Assembly: GCA_046349395.1 (NCBI GenBank)
Contig: JAXMCK010000004.1
Location: forward strand, 930,001 to 994,000
DNA length: 64,000 nt
Direction: 5' to 3'
Source of the DNA: JAXMCK01 sp046349395
Lineage (GTDB): Bacteria; Pseudomonadota; Alphaproteobacteria; Geminicoccales; Geminicoccaceae
Shown in pieces: positions 1 through 8,113 of the stretch. Every line of letters starts with the position of its first letter. The stretch's first letter is position 1. The notes under the pieces were generated by a model. It saw only the letters and a program-made list of their open reading frames with translations, did no database searches and was not told the DNA's origin. Both the position numbers and the translations under genes were made by a program.

Positions 1-619
1 GCCCGATGCCGCCCATGACGAGCGGCTTGCCGGCAGGTACCCCCGGCAGCGGACAGGGGAAGGTCATGGCGGCCACGTCCTCGATCCCGGCACAGGGGAC
101 GAGCGGCCGCTGGACGAGCGTCACCTCGCCGTCCTCGGCATCGAAGGTGGCCGCCACCAGATACCAGCGCCGCGCAAGCATCGGCCGCGTGGTGCCGACC
201 TGCACGGCGGCCCGCCCGCTGCCGGAGCGGAAGGCGAGGCAGCCGTGAGCGTCGATCTCAAGCAGCCAGCCATGCTCGGCCGCCTCGTCCCAGTGCCCGA
301 TCAGCCCCTGCCGGCTCTTGGTCGGTGTGGTCGGCCAGACCATGGCGGCGACGGTGAAGCTGCCCGTCACCTGCAGGGCCGGGTTGTCGGGGACGGTGAC
401 CGAGGAGCCGGTCCGGATCTCCTGGCGGTGGCCCTGTTTGGCGCCGATCGTCGCCACGGCCTGGCACTTGAAGCCCGGCCCCTGTGGGTTGGCGTCGCCG
501 TGGATCAGGCGCACGATGGAAGCCTTGTAGGGCTGGTTCTCGTAGGCGCTCACCATGAAGCGGAGGGTCTCGCCCGGGGCGACCGAGAAGCGATCCGCGT
601 AGCCCAAGATCTTCAGCAT
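1..619 (-). CDS. N,N-dimethylformamidase large (beta) subunit, 3' part outside window
   Basis: Probably the large subunit of an N,N-dimethylformamidase-type amidohydrolase, which would hydrolyse dimethylformamide or related N-substituted amides. Only the first 206 residues are visible. They begin MLKILGYADRFSVAPGE, which resembles the start of known DMFase large subunits. Residues about 75-200 look like a LamG/concanavalin-type beta sandwich (VTGSFTVAAMVW, WYLVAATFD). The ATG at 619 lies 10 nt downstream of the small-subunit stop, so the two are surely cotranscribed. The iron-binding catalytic domain would lie beyond the window edge and cannot be checked, so substrate specificity is unknown. 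Confidence 0.72.
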   Translation of the reverse strand, partial: MLKILGYADRFSVAPGETLRFMVSAYENQPYKASIVRLIHGDANPQGPGFKCQAVATIGAKQGHRQEIRTGSSVTVPDNPALQVTGSFTVAAMVWPTTPTKSRQGLIGHWDEAAEHGWLLEIDAHGCLAFRSGSGRAAVQVGTTRPMLARRWYLVAATFDAEDGEVTLVQRPLVPCAGIEDVAAMTFPCPLPGVPAGKPLVMGGIG

Positions 620-629
620 GCCCGTCCCG

Positions 630-932
630 TCAGTTCAGATCGTCGCCGGTGAGCTCCTTCCACCGCAGCCGGAAGACGGCCCATTCCGCCTCCTCCCGCG
701 AGTGGAAGACCTGGTCGTGGAAGACCTCGATCGGCTTCTTGCGCCCGTGGTGCCGGGCGAGCTTCCACTCGGCGAAGGGCCTGGTGCAGAGGAGGATGTA
801 CTTGCCCTCCATCGGGGCCGACCGCATCAGGTTGAGAATGCGCTGGAGATCCGGGCTGTAGCGGCCGCCATAGGGCTGCCGACGGAACTCGTCGACGAGC
901 AGCCGGTCCTCCGGGCGGATCTGATAGGGCAT
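630..932 (-). CDS. N,N-dimethylformamidase small (alpha) subunit-like protein
   Basis: A 100-residue protein that resembles the small subunit of dimethylformamidase. The family features I recall are a YSPDLQRILNLMR segment, a GKY motif near residue 43 and a C-terminal EEAEWAVFRLR helix; all three are present. It is shorter at the N terminus than the characterised subunit of about 130 residues. The ATG at 932 follows a strong GGGAGGAG ribosome-binding site. It sits directly upstream of the large subunit on the same strand, as in known DMFase operons, and that pairing is the main support for the call. It would act as a non-catalytic structural partner in the cytoplasm. Confidence 0.68.
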   Translation of the reverse strand: MPYQIRPEDRLLVDEFRRQPYGGRYSPDLQRILNLMRSAPMEGKYILLCTRPFAEWKLARHHGRKKPIEVFHDQVFHSREEAEWAVFRLRWKELTGDDLN

Positions 933-1079
933 GGCTCCTCCCGCACGAGCTTTCTGCCGCCACGATGCCAGCCCCTGCGCCCGGCGTCATCCCGCTGTGG
1001 TGCGGGTCCCTTGCGCTGGAACGGCAACGGTGCTGGTGAGAGCGCCACGATCGAGCCCCGGCAGGATGCGAGCCGACCG

Positions 1080-2315
1080 ATGCTGATGGATCAGGTACTG
1101 AAGCGCTTCGTGAAGATCGGCGACCTCACGGTCACCGACAGTGCCGGCAAGGTGCACCGCTTCACGGGTGCGCTTGGTCGGACGGTCAAGGTGCGCTTCA
1201 CGAGCCGTGCGGCCGAGCGTCAGCTGCTGTTCGATCCCGAGCTGGCGCTGGCCGAGGGCTACATGGACGGCACCCTCGTCTTCGAGCAGGGCGACCTCTA
1301 CGACCTGCTCGACCTCGGCACCCACAACCTCGCCCTCTCGCAGCTCAAATGGTCGGTGCCAGTCGAGCGGGCCATCGGCTGGCTGAAGCGCCGGGCGCTG
1401 CTGTGGAATACTGCCACCAAATCGCGCCGCAACGTGGAGCGGCACTACGACCTCTCGGGGGCCCTCTACGGCCTCTTCCTCGACAGCGAGCGGCAGTACA
1501 CCTGCGCCTATCACCCGACCGGCAAGGAGGACATCGAGACCGCCCAACGGGCGAAGGAGCGGCACATCGCGGCGAAGCTGCTCGTCCGCCCCGGCCAGCG
1601 CATCGTCGACCTGGGCTGCGGCTTCGGCGCCCTCTCGCTGCATCTGGGCCGCCACTACGACGTCGACGTCACCGGCGTGACGCTCTCGCGCGAGCAGTAC
1701 GAGTGGGCCAATGCGCGGGCCGCCGAACTCGGCATCGCCGACCGGGTCCGCTTCCTGCACCTGGACTACCGCTCGGTCGAGGGCGTCTACGACCGGGTGG
1801 TCTCGATCGGCATGCTGGAGCATGTCGGACCCAACCACCTCCCGACCTGCTTCGAGAAGATCAAGTCGCTGATGGCCCCGGACGGCCTGGGCCTCGTCCA
1901 CTCGATAGGCCGGCAGGCGGGCCCGGCACCCACCAGCGCCTTCATCGACAAGTACATCTTCCCCGGCGGCTACATCCCGGCCGTGTCGGAGACCATCGCC
2001 GCCATCGAGCCCACCGGCATGTGGATCACGGATGTCGAGATCCTGCGCCTGCATTATGCCGAGACGCTGAAGGAGTGGCGGGCCAAGTTCATGGCCGGTC
2101 GCGACCAGATGAAGGCCCTCTACGACGAGCGGTTCTGCCGGATGTGGGAGTTCTATCTCGTCTCGGCGGAGTGCTTCTTCCGCCGGATGGACGGCATGAA
2201 CTTCCAGATCCAGCTGGCGAAGGACCGCCACGCGGTGCCGCTGATCCGCGACTACATGATCGACGACGAGCGTGCCGCCGCCCGCCGCCAGATGCCGGTG
2301 GCGGCGGCCGCCTGA
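1080..2315 (+). CDS. cfa: Cyclopropane-fatty-acyl-phospholipid synthase family methyltransferase
   Basis: A 411-residue SAM-dependent enzyme of the CFA synthase family, which adds a methylene bridge from SAM across the double bond of membrane phospholipid acyl chains. It has the family segments HYDLSGALYGLFLD, YTCAYH and a SAM-binding LGCGFGALS loop near residues 177-184, followed by SIGMLEHVG. The N-terminal 120 residues form the usual lipid-binding part. The segment that carries a cysteine in the E. coli enzyme reads FPGGYIPAVSE here, with Tyr in place of Cys; I believe this variant is common in alphaproteobacterial homologues. The reading frame is open far upstream, but the homology begins at the ATG at 1080. 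Confidence 0.88.
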   Translation: MLMDQVLKRFVKIGDLTVTDSAGKVHRFTGALGRTVKVRFTSRAAERQLLFDPELALAEGYMDGTLVFEQGDLYDLLDLGTHNLALSQLKWSVPVERAIGWLKRRALLWNTATKSRRNVERHYDLSGALYGLFLDSERQYTCAYHPTGKEDIETAQRAKERHIAAKLLVRPGQRIVDLGCGFGALSLHLGRHYDVDVTGVTLSREQYEWANARAAELGIADRVRFLHLDYRSVEGVYDRVVSIGMLEHVGPNHLPTCFEKIKSLMAPDGLGLVHSIGRQAGPAPTSAFIDKYIFPGGYIPAVSETIAAIEPTGMWITDVEILRLHYAETLKEWRAKFMAGRDQMKALYDERFCRMWEFYLVSAECFFRRMDGMNFQIQLAKDRHAVPLIRDYMIDDERAAARRQMPVAAAA

Positions 2316-2449
2316 CCCGTTCGCCGGCCGCGTCGCGAAACGCGAAAGTCTGGACCGCAAAGCACGGAAATCAGGCCCACATACTGGCCCTGCTCTTGCT
2401 CGATCAGGTTTCGAACCGGCCATCCCACGGCCGGCAAGGAGCCTTGTGC

Positions 2450-3610
2450 ATGACCGTTGCCGCACCTGCCCGCACTTTCGGCGGCGAGATCGTGCCGCTC
2501 ACCAGTATCCGCGGCATCGCCGCGCTGATGGTCGTGCTGCACCATTATCGCGGCCAACTTCTGCCCTGGCTCGACGTCGACGCCTCGACAAAGATCCTTG
2601 CGACGAGCTGGGTGTGGGTCGACTTCTTCTTCGTGCTGAGCGGCTTCGTCATCGCCCATGTCTATGGCCGCGGCTTCGCCGCCGGCGTGCGCCGCGAGCA
2701 TGCGCTGCGCTTCTACTGGATCCGCCTCGCCCGCATCTGGCCGCTGCACCTTCTCGTCCTGCTGCTGCTCGTCGGGGTCGAACTGCTGAAGCTGCATTCC
2801 GGCGGCAACCTCGCCGCCTCGGCCTTCACCGGCGCCTACCGGCCCGAAGCGCTGGCGACGAGTGCCCTTCTCGTCCACGCCTGGGGCCTGCACGAGCCGA
2901 CGGTCTGGAACTACCCGTCTTGGTCGATCAGCGTCGAATGGGCCTGCTACCTCGCGGCCCCGCTCCTCCTTGCGGCTGCCGCCGCGTGGCGTCGCTGGAC
3001 CCTGGCGCTGGTACTCCTCGTCGCCTGGGTGCTGCTGATGTTGGAGCCGCAGATCATGGCCGTCCTCAAGGCCGAGGTGGGCGGTATCGCCTGGGGCCAT
3101 CTCGTGCCCTTCGCCCGCGGTGCGGTCGAGTTCGTGGCCGGCATCGCCCTCTGGCATGTGTGGCGCCACGTCCGGATGCCCGACCTGTTGCGCCACGCCG
3201 CCTTCCAGGCCGGTCTCGCCGTGGCGATCGTCTGGGCGCTGCACGACGGCTGGTCGAACGCCGCCTGCCTGCCGCTCTTCCTCCTGCTGATCCTCGTCTG
3301 CTGCGGCAGCGGCTGGCTGCCGAAATCGCTCAACACGACCCCGCTGCACTGGCTGGGCGAGATCTCCTACTCGGTCTACCTCACCCACGCGCTGGTCGGC
3401 ATGATGCTCAGTACCAAGCTCGTCCAGCTGGTCCCGGCTCTGGCCCCCTGGCGGGAAGGCCCGGGCCTGCTGCTGATGGTCGGCATCCAACTCGTCGTGC
3501 TGCTGGTCGTCTCGACCATCACCTACCGCTTCGTCGAGATCCCTGCCCGCCGCTGGATGCGGAACCTGAGCGCACCGCGCCTGCGGGCGGTGGCACCCGC
3601 CGCCGCCTGA
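2450..3610 (+). CDS. Acyltransferase family 3 (OafA/YrhL-like) membrane protein
   Basis: A 386-residue integral membrane acyltransferase with about ten hydrophobic segments. The N terminus holds the family pattern of an Arg in SIRGIAALMVVLHHY followed by a His pair, then WVWVDFFFVLSGFVI. Such enzymes O-acylate sugars of polysaccharides, lipopolysaccharides or glycans at the inner membrane; the acceptor cannot be told from sequence. The ATG at 2450 has an AAGGA site 9 nt upstream. It stands alone between cfa and an insertion sequence, so its genetic context does not identify a pathway. Confidence 0.85.
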   Translation: MTVAAPARTFGGEIVPLTSIRGIAALMVVLHHYRGQLLPWLDVDASTKILATSWVWVDFFFVLSGFVIAHVYGRGFAAGVRREHALRFYWIRLARIWPLHLLVLLLLVGVELLKLHSGGNLAASAFTGAYRPEALATSALLVHAWGLHEPTVWNYPSWSISVEWACYLAAPLLLAAAAAWRRWTLALVLLVAWVLLMLEPQIMAVLKAEVGGIAWGHLVPFARGAVEFVAGIALWHVWRHVRMPDLLRHAAFQAGLAVAIVWALHDGWSNAACLPLFLLLILVCCGSGWLPKSLNTTPLHWLGEISYSVYLTHALVGMMLSTKLVQLVPALAPWREGPGLLLMVGIQLVVLLVVSTITYRFVEIPARRWMRNLSAPRLRAVAPAAA

Positions 3611-3718
3611 GGCTCACTGGTGCACCTTGGCGTCGGCGGATGCGGAGCCGCGAAGAGGCCTAGCATGCGCCGGCCCGAGCACCTGCCGTGACGGCCAAGG
3701 TCGCTTGCCGCTCGACGG

Positions 3719-3730
3719 CCCGCTTGAGAC
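3719..3730 (+). repeat. Left 12-bp inverted repeat of the IS110-family element
   Basis: CCCGCTTGAGAC, the exact reverse complement of 5152-5163. It lies 142 nt before the transposase start and 108 nt after the acyltransferase stop. Confidence 0.6.
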
Positions 3731-3871
3731 CCGCCGGACGGCAGGTGACGGGAGAGCGGGACGGACCACAGGGTGAAGCGCCAGTGCTTGCCGGCCAGAG
3801 CGCCTGTCAGTGAGCGATCCGCACGATCTCCCGGCTCGGGTGACTGTAGCGCAACCCGAGGAGATCCTCAT
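3731..3871 (+). ncRNA. Candidate bridge-RNA region of the IS110-family element
   Basis: IS110 elements encode a structured bridge RNA in the longer non-coding end of the element. Here that end is the 141 nt between the left repeat and the transposase ATG; the right side has only about 23 nt before the right repeat. The segment is GC-rich and contains several short self-complementary stretches. No fold was computed, and the boundaries and strand are inferred from the element layout alone. Confidence 0.28.
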
Positions 3872-5128
3872 ATGCCGTTGCATGCCGGTCTGGACTGGGG
3901 CGGTACCCGTCACGCCCTCTGTGTCGTCGACGGGATGGGGCAGGTCGTCGCCCGCTTCGAGGCCTGCCACGATGCGCAGGGCCTGGCCGAGATGCTGGCC
4001 CGGCTGCGACGGGCAGCCCCGCCGGCCGAGTTGCCCGTCGCTCTCGAGCGGCCTTCCGGCCTGATCGTCGATGCCCTGATCGAGGCCGGGCATCCGGTGA
4101 TCCCGATCCACCCCAACGTGGTGAAAGCCTGCCGGCCCCGCTACCGGGCCGCCGGCGGCAAGAGCGATCCGGGCGATGCCTACCTGCTGGCGGATCTGCT
4201 GCGCACCGACGGGCACCGCTTCCAGCGGCTCGTACCCGCCTCGGACGAGATCAGAGCCCTGCGCGCGCTCGTCCGCGGCCGCGACGATCTGGTCGCCCAC
4301 CGCGTGGCGCTCGCCAATCAGCTCCGCAGCCTCTTGGAAAGTTTCTGGCCCGGTGCGGCCGCCGTCTTCGCCGCCATCGACAGCCCGGTGGCACTCGCCT
4401 TCATCGGCCGCTATCCGACCCCCGACAGCGCCAGCCGCCTGGGCGAGAAACGCTTGGCGGGGTTCATGGCCCAACACGCCTATTGCGGACGCCGCTCCCC
4501 GGCCGAGCTGCTCGCCCGGCTGCGGGCCGCCCCGACCGGCCTCGCCAGCGAGGCCGAAGCCGATGCCATCGCCGCTTGGCGATCCGTCTGCAAAGCAGCC
4601 GGTGGCGGAGCCACCGGAGGGGGAGAGCTCGCGCGCACCCTGGTCGCCGTCCTCGAGCGCCTCGTTACCGAGATCGCCAAGCTGTCCTCGCGCATCGAGC
4701 AGGCCGTGGCCGACCTGCCGGATGGGAGAATCGTCATGTCCTTCCCGCGCGCCGGACGCGTCTGTGCCGCCCAGGTCCTGGCCGAGCTCGGCGACGTCCG
4801 CGAGCGCTTCCCCACAGAGGACCAGCTCGCCGCCGAAGCCGGCGTCTGTCCGGTCACACACGCTTCCGGAAAGAGCCGCGGCGTCGTCTGGCGCTGGGCC
4901 TGCAACCACCGCCTCCGACGAGCGATAACCTGCTTCGCCGACAATTCCCGCCACGCTTCCGCCTGGGCCGCCGCCATCTATCGCAAAGCTCGCGACCGAG
5001 GCTGCAAGCACCCACACGCCATCCGCATCCTCGCCCGCGCCTGGGTCCGCGTCCTCTGGCGCGCATGGCACGAACGCACCCCCTATGACCCCGACCGCCA
5101 CGCCGCAGCCCGTAACCTCGCAACCTGA
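3872..5128 (+). CDS. IS110-family transposase (DEDD recombinase)
   Basis: A 418-residue transposase. The N-terminal RuvC-like DEDD domain shows the four expected acidic residues: LDWGG near residue 7, VALERPSG near residue 56, and KSDPGDAYLLADLL near residues 91-105. The C-terminal Tnp_20 domain begins near residue 290 (IVMSFPRAGRVCAAQVLAELG) and carries the ASGKS segment near the expected catalytic serine. The protein looks intact, so the element may still be mobile. The ATG at 3872 follows a CGAGGAG site. The opposite strand is open for 514 codons across this gene, a high-GC artefact. Confidence 0.92.
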   Translation: MPLHAGLDWGGTRHALCVVDGMGQVVARFEACHDAQGLAEMLARLRRAAPPAELPVALERPSGLIVDALIEAGHPVIPIHPNVVKACRPRYRAAGGKSDPGDAYLLADLLRTDGHRFQRLVPASDEIRALRALVRGRDDLVAHRVALANQLRSLLESFWPGAAAVFAAIDSPVALAFIGRYPTPDSASRLGEKRLAGFMAQHAYCGRRSPAELLARLRAAPTGLASEAEADAIAAWRSVCKAAGGGATGGGELARTLVAVLERLVTEIAKLSSRIEQAVADLPDGRIVMSFPRAGRVCAAQVLAELGDVRERFPTEDQLAAEAGVCPVTHASGKSRGVVWRWACNHRLRRAITCFADNSRHASAWAAAIYRKARDRGCKHPHAIRILARAWVRVLWRAWHERTPYDPDRHAAARNLAT

Positions 5129-5151
5129 CCATCCAAAGCTGGACACAGGGT

Positions 5152-5163
5152 GTCTCAAGCGGG
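5152..5163 (-). repeat. Right 12-bp inverted repeat of the IS110-family element
   Basis: GTCTCAAGCGGG, the exact complement of 3719-3730. It lies 24 nt past the transposase stop and overlaps the last two sense codons and the TGA of rimO, which is on the opposite strand. Confidence 0.58.
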
Positions 5164-6543
5164 GACGAACTCGGCTACCAGATCGTAATCGCCGGCGGCC
5201 GTTACGCGTCCGCGGATCAGGTCGCCCGGCAAACAGTCAGGAGCGTCTTCCAACAGCACGCGGCCATCGACCTCGGGCGCGTCGTAGGGGGTGCGGGCGA
5301 TCACCCCCTCCTCGCCGACCTCGTCGACGAGGAGGTCGAGGGTCTGCCCCACCTTCGCGGCCAGCCGGAGCTGTGAGATCCGCTGCTGCACCTCCATGAA
5401 GCGCTGCCAGCGTTCCTCCTTCACCTCCTCCGGCACGGCACCCGGCAGGTCGTTGGCGGCGGCCCCGGTCACCGGCTCGAACTTGAAGCAGCCGACCCGA
5501 TCGAGCTGGGCCTCCTCCAGCCAGTCGAGCAGGTAGGCGAAATCGGCGTCGGTCTCGCCGGGGAAGCCGACGATGAAGGTCGAGCGGACGGCGAGATCGG
5601 GGCAGACGGTCCGCCAACGCGCGATCCGCTCCAGCACCTTCTCCTGGTTCGCCGGCCGGCGCATCGCTTTCAGCACGGTGGGGCTCGCATGCTGGAAGGG
5701 GATGTCGAGGTACGGAAGGATCCGACCTTCGGCCATCAGCGGGATGACCTCGTCCACGTGCGGGTACGGGTAGACGTAGTGGAGCCGCACCCAGGCGCCG
5801 AGCGAACCCAGGGCGTCGCAGAGGTCGAGGAACTTCGCCCGCACCTCGCGGTCGCCCCAGAGGCTCGGGGCGTACTTCACGTCGACGCCGTAGGCCGAGG
5901 TGTCCTGCGAGATGACGAGCAGTTCCTTGACGCCGCCCGCGACCAGCGCTTCGGCCTCGGCCAGCACGTCGGCGGCCGGACGCGAGACGAGATCGCCGCG
6001 CAGGGCCGGGATGATGCAGAAGGAGCAGCGATTGTTGCAGCCCTCGGAGATCTTCAAGTACGCGTAGTGGCGGGGCGTCAGCCGCACGCCCTGGACCGGG
6101 ACGAGGTCGAGGAAGGGTGCATGCGGCGGCGGCACCGCCTGATGCACGGCACCGAGCACGGCGTCGTACTGGTGCGGACCCGTGACGGCCAGGACCTTGG
6201 GATGGACGGCGCGGATCGCGTCCGGATCGGCGCCGAGGCAGCCGGTGACGACGACCTTGCCGTTCTCGTCGATCGCCTCCCCGATGGCCTCCAGCGATTC
6301 CTGGCGGGCGCTGATGAGAAAGCCGCAGGTGTTGACCACGACGACGTCGGCCCCGGCATAGTCAGGGGCGATCTCGTAGCCCTCGGTCTTGAGGCGCGTG
6401 ATGATGCGCTCGGAATCGACCAGGGCCTTGGCACAGCCGAGGCTGACGAAGCCCACCGACGGCCGGTGCTTGCGGCGCGGTGAGCGGGAACGGGTAGTGG
6501 CTCGCATGCGCCGCTGCATAGCCGATGCGAGGCGGCAGCGCAT
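5155..6543 (-). CDS. rimO: Ribosomal protein uS12 methylthiotransferase RimO
   Basis: A 462-residue radical-SAM enzyme that adds a methylthio group to Asp of ribosomal protein S12, using two iron-sulfur clusters. The N-terminal UPF0004 domain has its three cysteines in SLGCAKALVDSE, NTCGF and TGCLG. The radical-SAM CxxxCxxC motif is SEGCNNRCSFCIIP near residue 155. A TRAM domain forms the C terminus. Three in-frame ATGs occur within 13 codons; the first, at 6543, is chosen because only it has a good ribosome-binding site. The end of the gene overlaps the right repeat of the IS element, so the final residues may be IS-derived. Confidence 0.93.
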   Translation of the reverse strand: MRCRLASAMQRRMRATTRSRSPRRKHRPSVGFVSLGCAKALVDSERIITRLKTEGYEIAPDYAGADVVVVNTCGFLISARQESLEAIGEAIDENGKVVVTGCLGADPDAIRAVHPKVLAVTGPHQYDAVLGAVHQAVPPPHAPFLDLVPVQGVRLTPRHYAYLKISEGCNNRCSFCIIPALRGDLVSRPAADVLAEAEALVAGGVKELLVISQDTSAYGVDVKYAPSLWGDREVRAKFLDLCDALGSLGAWVRLHYVYPYPHVDEVIPLMAEGRILPYLDIPFQHASPTVLKAMRRPANQEKVLERIARWRTVCPDLAVRSTFIVGFPGETDADFAYLLDWLEEAQLDRVGCFKFEPVTGAAANDLPGAVPEEVKEERWQRFMEVQQRISQLRLAAKVGQTLDLLVDEVGEEGVIARTPYDAPEVDGRVLLEDAPDCLPGDLIRGRVTAAGDYDLVAEFVPA

Positions 6544-6548
6544 CTACG

Positions 6549-6555
6549 CCTCCTT
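6549..6555 (-). promoter_or_regulatory. Strong Shine-Dalgarno site deciding the rimO start
   Basis: AAGGAGG on the minus strand lies 5 nt before the ATG at 6543. The alternative ATGs at 6519 and 6507 have no comparable site. Confidence 0.7.
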
Positions 6556-6606
6556 GCGTTGCGGCACATCGCCTGCCATCGCCACCGCCGGAACATGGGG
6601 GCCCAC

Positions 6607-7044
6607 ATGGCTGTCCGGGTTACCTTGCGCCTCGACTTCGCCGACGGCTCGCGGCTGGGGCATGGGAAGATCCAGCTGCTGGAGCAGATCGTCCGGCTGG
6701 GCTCGATCACGGCCGCCGGCAAGGCGCTGGGCATGTCCTACAAGCGGGCCTGGGAGCTCGTGGACAGCGTCAACGGCGCCTTCACCGAGCCCGTCATCGT
6801 CACGCAGCACGGCGGCAGCCAGGGCGGCGGCGCCCGCCTGACTCCATTCGGGACCTCCCTCGTCGAGCGCTTCCGGCGGATGGAGCAGCAGGCTGCACAG
6901 AATGCGGAGCGGGATCTGGCCGAGATCGAGGCGCTGCTCCGGCCCGAGCCGGAAGCAGCGCCGCCGAGCCCGCGCAGGCCGGCCCACGCCGCCTCGTCCA
7001 GAACCGTTACGAAGCGCAAGGCGCCCGCCGCCCCGCGATCCTGA
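6607..7044 (+). CDS. ModE-type molybdate-responsive regulator lacking the molybdate-binding domain (copy 1)
   Basis: A 145-residue winged-helix protein with the LysR-like N-terminal DNA-binding domain of ModE: GKIQLLEQIVRLGSITAAG, then ALGMSYKRAWELVDSVN and the GGSQGGGARLT wing. The C-terminal di-Mop molybdate-binding domain of E. coli ModE is absent. In its place is a short helix and a basic, Ala/Pro-rich tail. Single-domain versions of this kind are common in alphaproteobacteria. The ATG at 6607 is chosen because the homology begins there; an ATG at 6595 is also possible. The gene ends 4 nt from the modC stop on the other strand, so it likely regulates the neighbouring mod operon. Confidence 0.82.
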   Translation: MAVRVTLRLDFADGSRLGHGKIQLLEQIVRLGSITAAGKALGMSYKRAWELVDSVNGAFTEPVIVTQHGGSQGGGARLTPFGTSLVERFRRMEQQAAQNAERDLAEIEALLRPEPEAAPPSPRRPAHAASSRTVTKRKAPAAPRS

Positions 7045-7048
7045 ACTT

Positions 7049-8113
7049 TCAGGTCGGGCGGTGGAGGGCCACGCTCTTTATGAGTGCCATCACGGGTGTG
7101 CCGGGCACGAGACCCAGGTCGCGGACGGCTGCTGCGGTCACCCGTGCCCGCATCGGGTCGCCGCCGACGTCGAGCATCACGTCTGCCGAGGCGCCTGCCG
7201 GGGTGATCGCGACGACGCGCCCGCGCAGCTGGTTGCGGATGCTGAGGCCCGTGAGCGGTGACGAGCCGACGACGAGGGCCACGTCCTCTGCGTCGATCCT
7301 GAGGCGGACCGAAGCGCCGACCGGAAGCTCCCCGGTCACGCGCAGTTCGCCTGCGGGATGGGACACCAGTGTCAGCCCGTCCTCGGGCAGCGGGCCGACG
7401 ACGCGGCAGGACAGAAGGGCACCGCCCAGATCGTCGTCCTGACCCGGTCGCGCCATGATCTCGCCGATCGGCCCGGCAGCGACGACACGGCCAGCGGTCA
7501 TGGTGACCAGCGTGTCGGCGAGGCGCGTCACCTCGTCCACCGAATGGCTGACATAGACGATCGGTACCTTCATCTCGTCGCGCAGCCGCTCGAGGTAGGG
7601 CAGGATCTCGACCTTGCGCGCGGCGTCGAGCGAGGCCAGAGGCTCGTCGAGCAGCAGCAGGCGCGGCTCGGCCAGGAGGGCTCGGCCGATCGCCACCCGC
7701 TGCCGCTCACCGCCGGAGAGGGCACCCGGCCGGCGGTCGAGCAGGTGGCCGATGCCCAGCAGGTCGGTCACGGCGTCGAGCGAGCCCGCACCGTGCTTAC
7801 CGCTGAACCAGCGGCCGTAGAGCAGGTTCTGGCGCACCTTCAGGTGTGGGAAGAGGCGCGCTTCCTGGAAGACGTAGCCGAGGCGGCGCCTGTGGGTCGG
7901 CAGGTCGATGCCCTGCGTCGAATCGAACAGGGTCGTCCCGTCGACGACGATCCGGCCGCGCTCCGGGCGGAGCAGGCCGGCGATGCAATTGATGACCGAG
8001 GTCTTGCCGGAGCCGGAGCGACCGAATATCGCGGTCACACCGGGCGGAGCGGTGAAGCTCGCCTGAAGCCTGATGGAACCGAGCGGCCGCTCGATATCGA
8101 CGTCGAGCGTCAT
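7049..8113 (-). CDS. modC: Molybdate ABC transporter ATP-binding protein ModC
   Basis: A 354-residue ATPase that powers molybdate import. Walker A is GRSGSGKTS near residue 31, the signature is LSGGERQR, and Walker B is LLLLDEPLASLD, with the H-loop in VYVSHSVDE. A C-terminal Mop/TOBE domain (about residues 285-350) is typical for ModC and separates it from other ABC ATPases. The ATG at 8113 overlaps the modB stop in an ATGA, so translation is coupled. It is the last gene of modABC. Confidence 0.94.
   Translation of the reverse strand: MTLDVDIERPLGSIRLQASFTAPPGVTAIFGRSGSGKTSVINCIAGLLRPERGRIVVDGTTLFDSTQGIDLPTHRRRLGYVFQEARLFPHLKVRQNLLYGRWFSGKHGAGSLDAVTDLLGIGHLLDRRPGALSGGERQRVAIGRALLAEPRLLLLDEPLASLDAARKVEILPYLERLRDEMKVPIVYVSHSVDEVTRLADTLVTMTAGRVVAAGPIGEIMARPGQDDDLGGALLSCRVVGPLPEDGLTLVSHPAGELRVTGELPVGASVRLRIDAEDVALVVGSSPLTGLSIRNQLRGRVVAITPAGASADVMLDVGGDPMRARVTAAAVRDLGLVPGTPVMALIKSVALHRPT

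Larger units (their letters stand above)
3719..5163 (+). mobile_element. IS110-family insertion sequence, about 1.45 kb
   Basis: The element holds one DEDD transposase gene and is framed by a perfect 12-bp inverted repeat, CCCGCTTGAGAC at 3719-3730 and its complement at 5152-5163. The resulting length is in the normal range for the IS110 family. Subterminal repeats of about this length are a known trait of the IS1111 subgroup. The right repeat includes the stop and last two codons of rimO, so the insertion may have supplied the present end of that gene. The true tips may lie a few bases outside the repeats. No target duplication is obvious, as expected for this family. Confidence 0.6.

Noticed and set aside
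618..1079. Upstream extension of the cfa gene as coding sequence
   Set aside because: The frame is open, but it runs antisense through the DMFase small subunit, and CFA synthase homology begins at 1080.
3680..3747. 10-bp inverted repeat CACCTGCCGT/ACGGCAGGTG enclosing the left IS repeat
   Set aside because: Its left arm lies outside the proposed element, and one repeat of this length is not rare in so GC-rich a region. It was not called as a structured RNA.
3767..5152. 9-bp direct repeat CACAGGGTG at 3767-3775 and 5144-5152 as alternative IS boundaries
   Set aside because: It would leave under 100 nt of upstream non-coding DNA, and the perfect 12-bp inverted repeat is the stronger boundary signal. 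A target or core repeat is still possible.
3614..5158. Open frame of 514 codons on the minus strand
   Set aside because: It is antisense to the IS110 transposase and is explained by GC bias.
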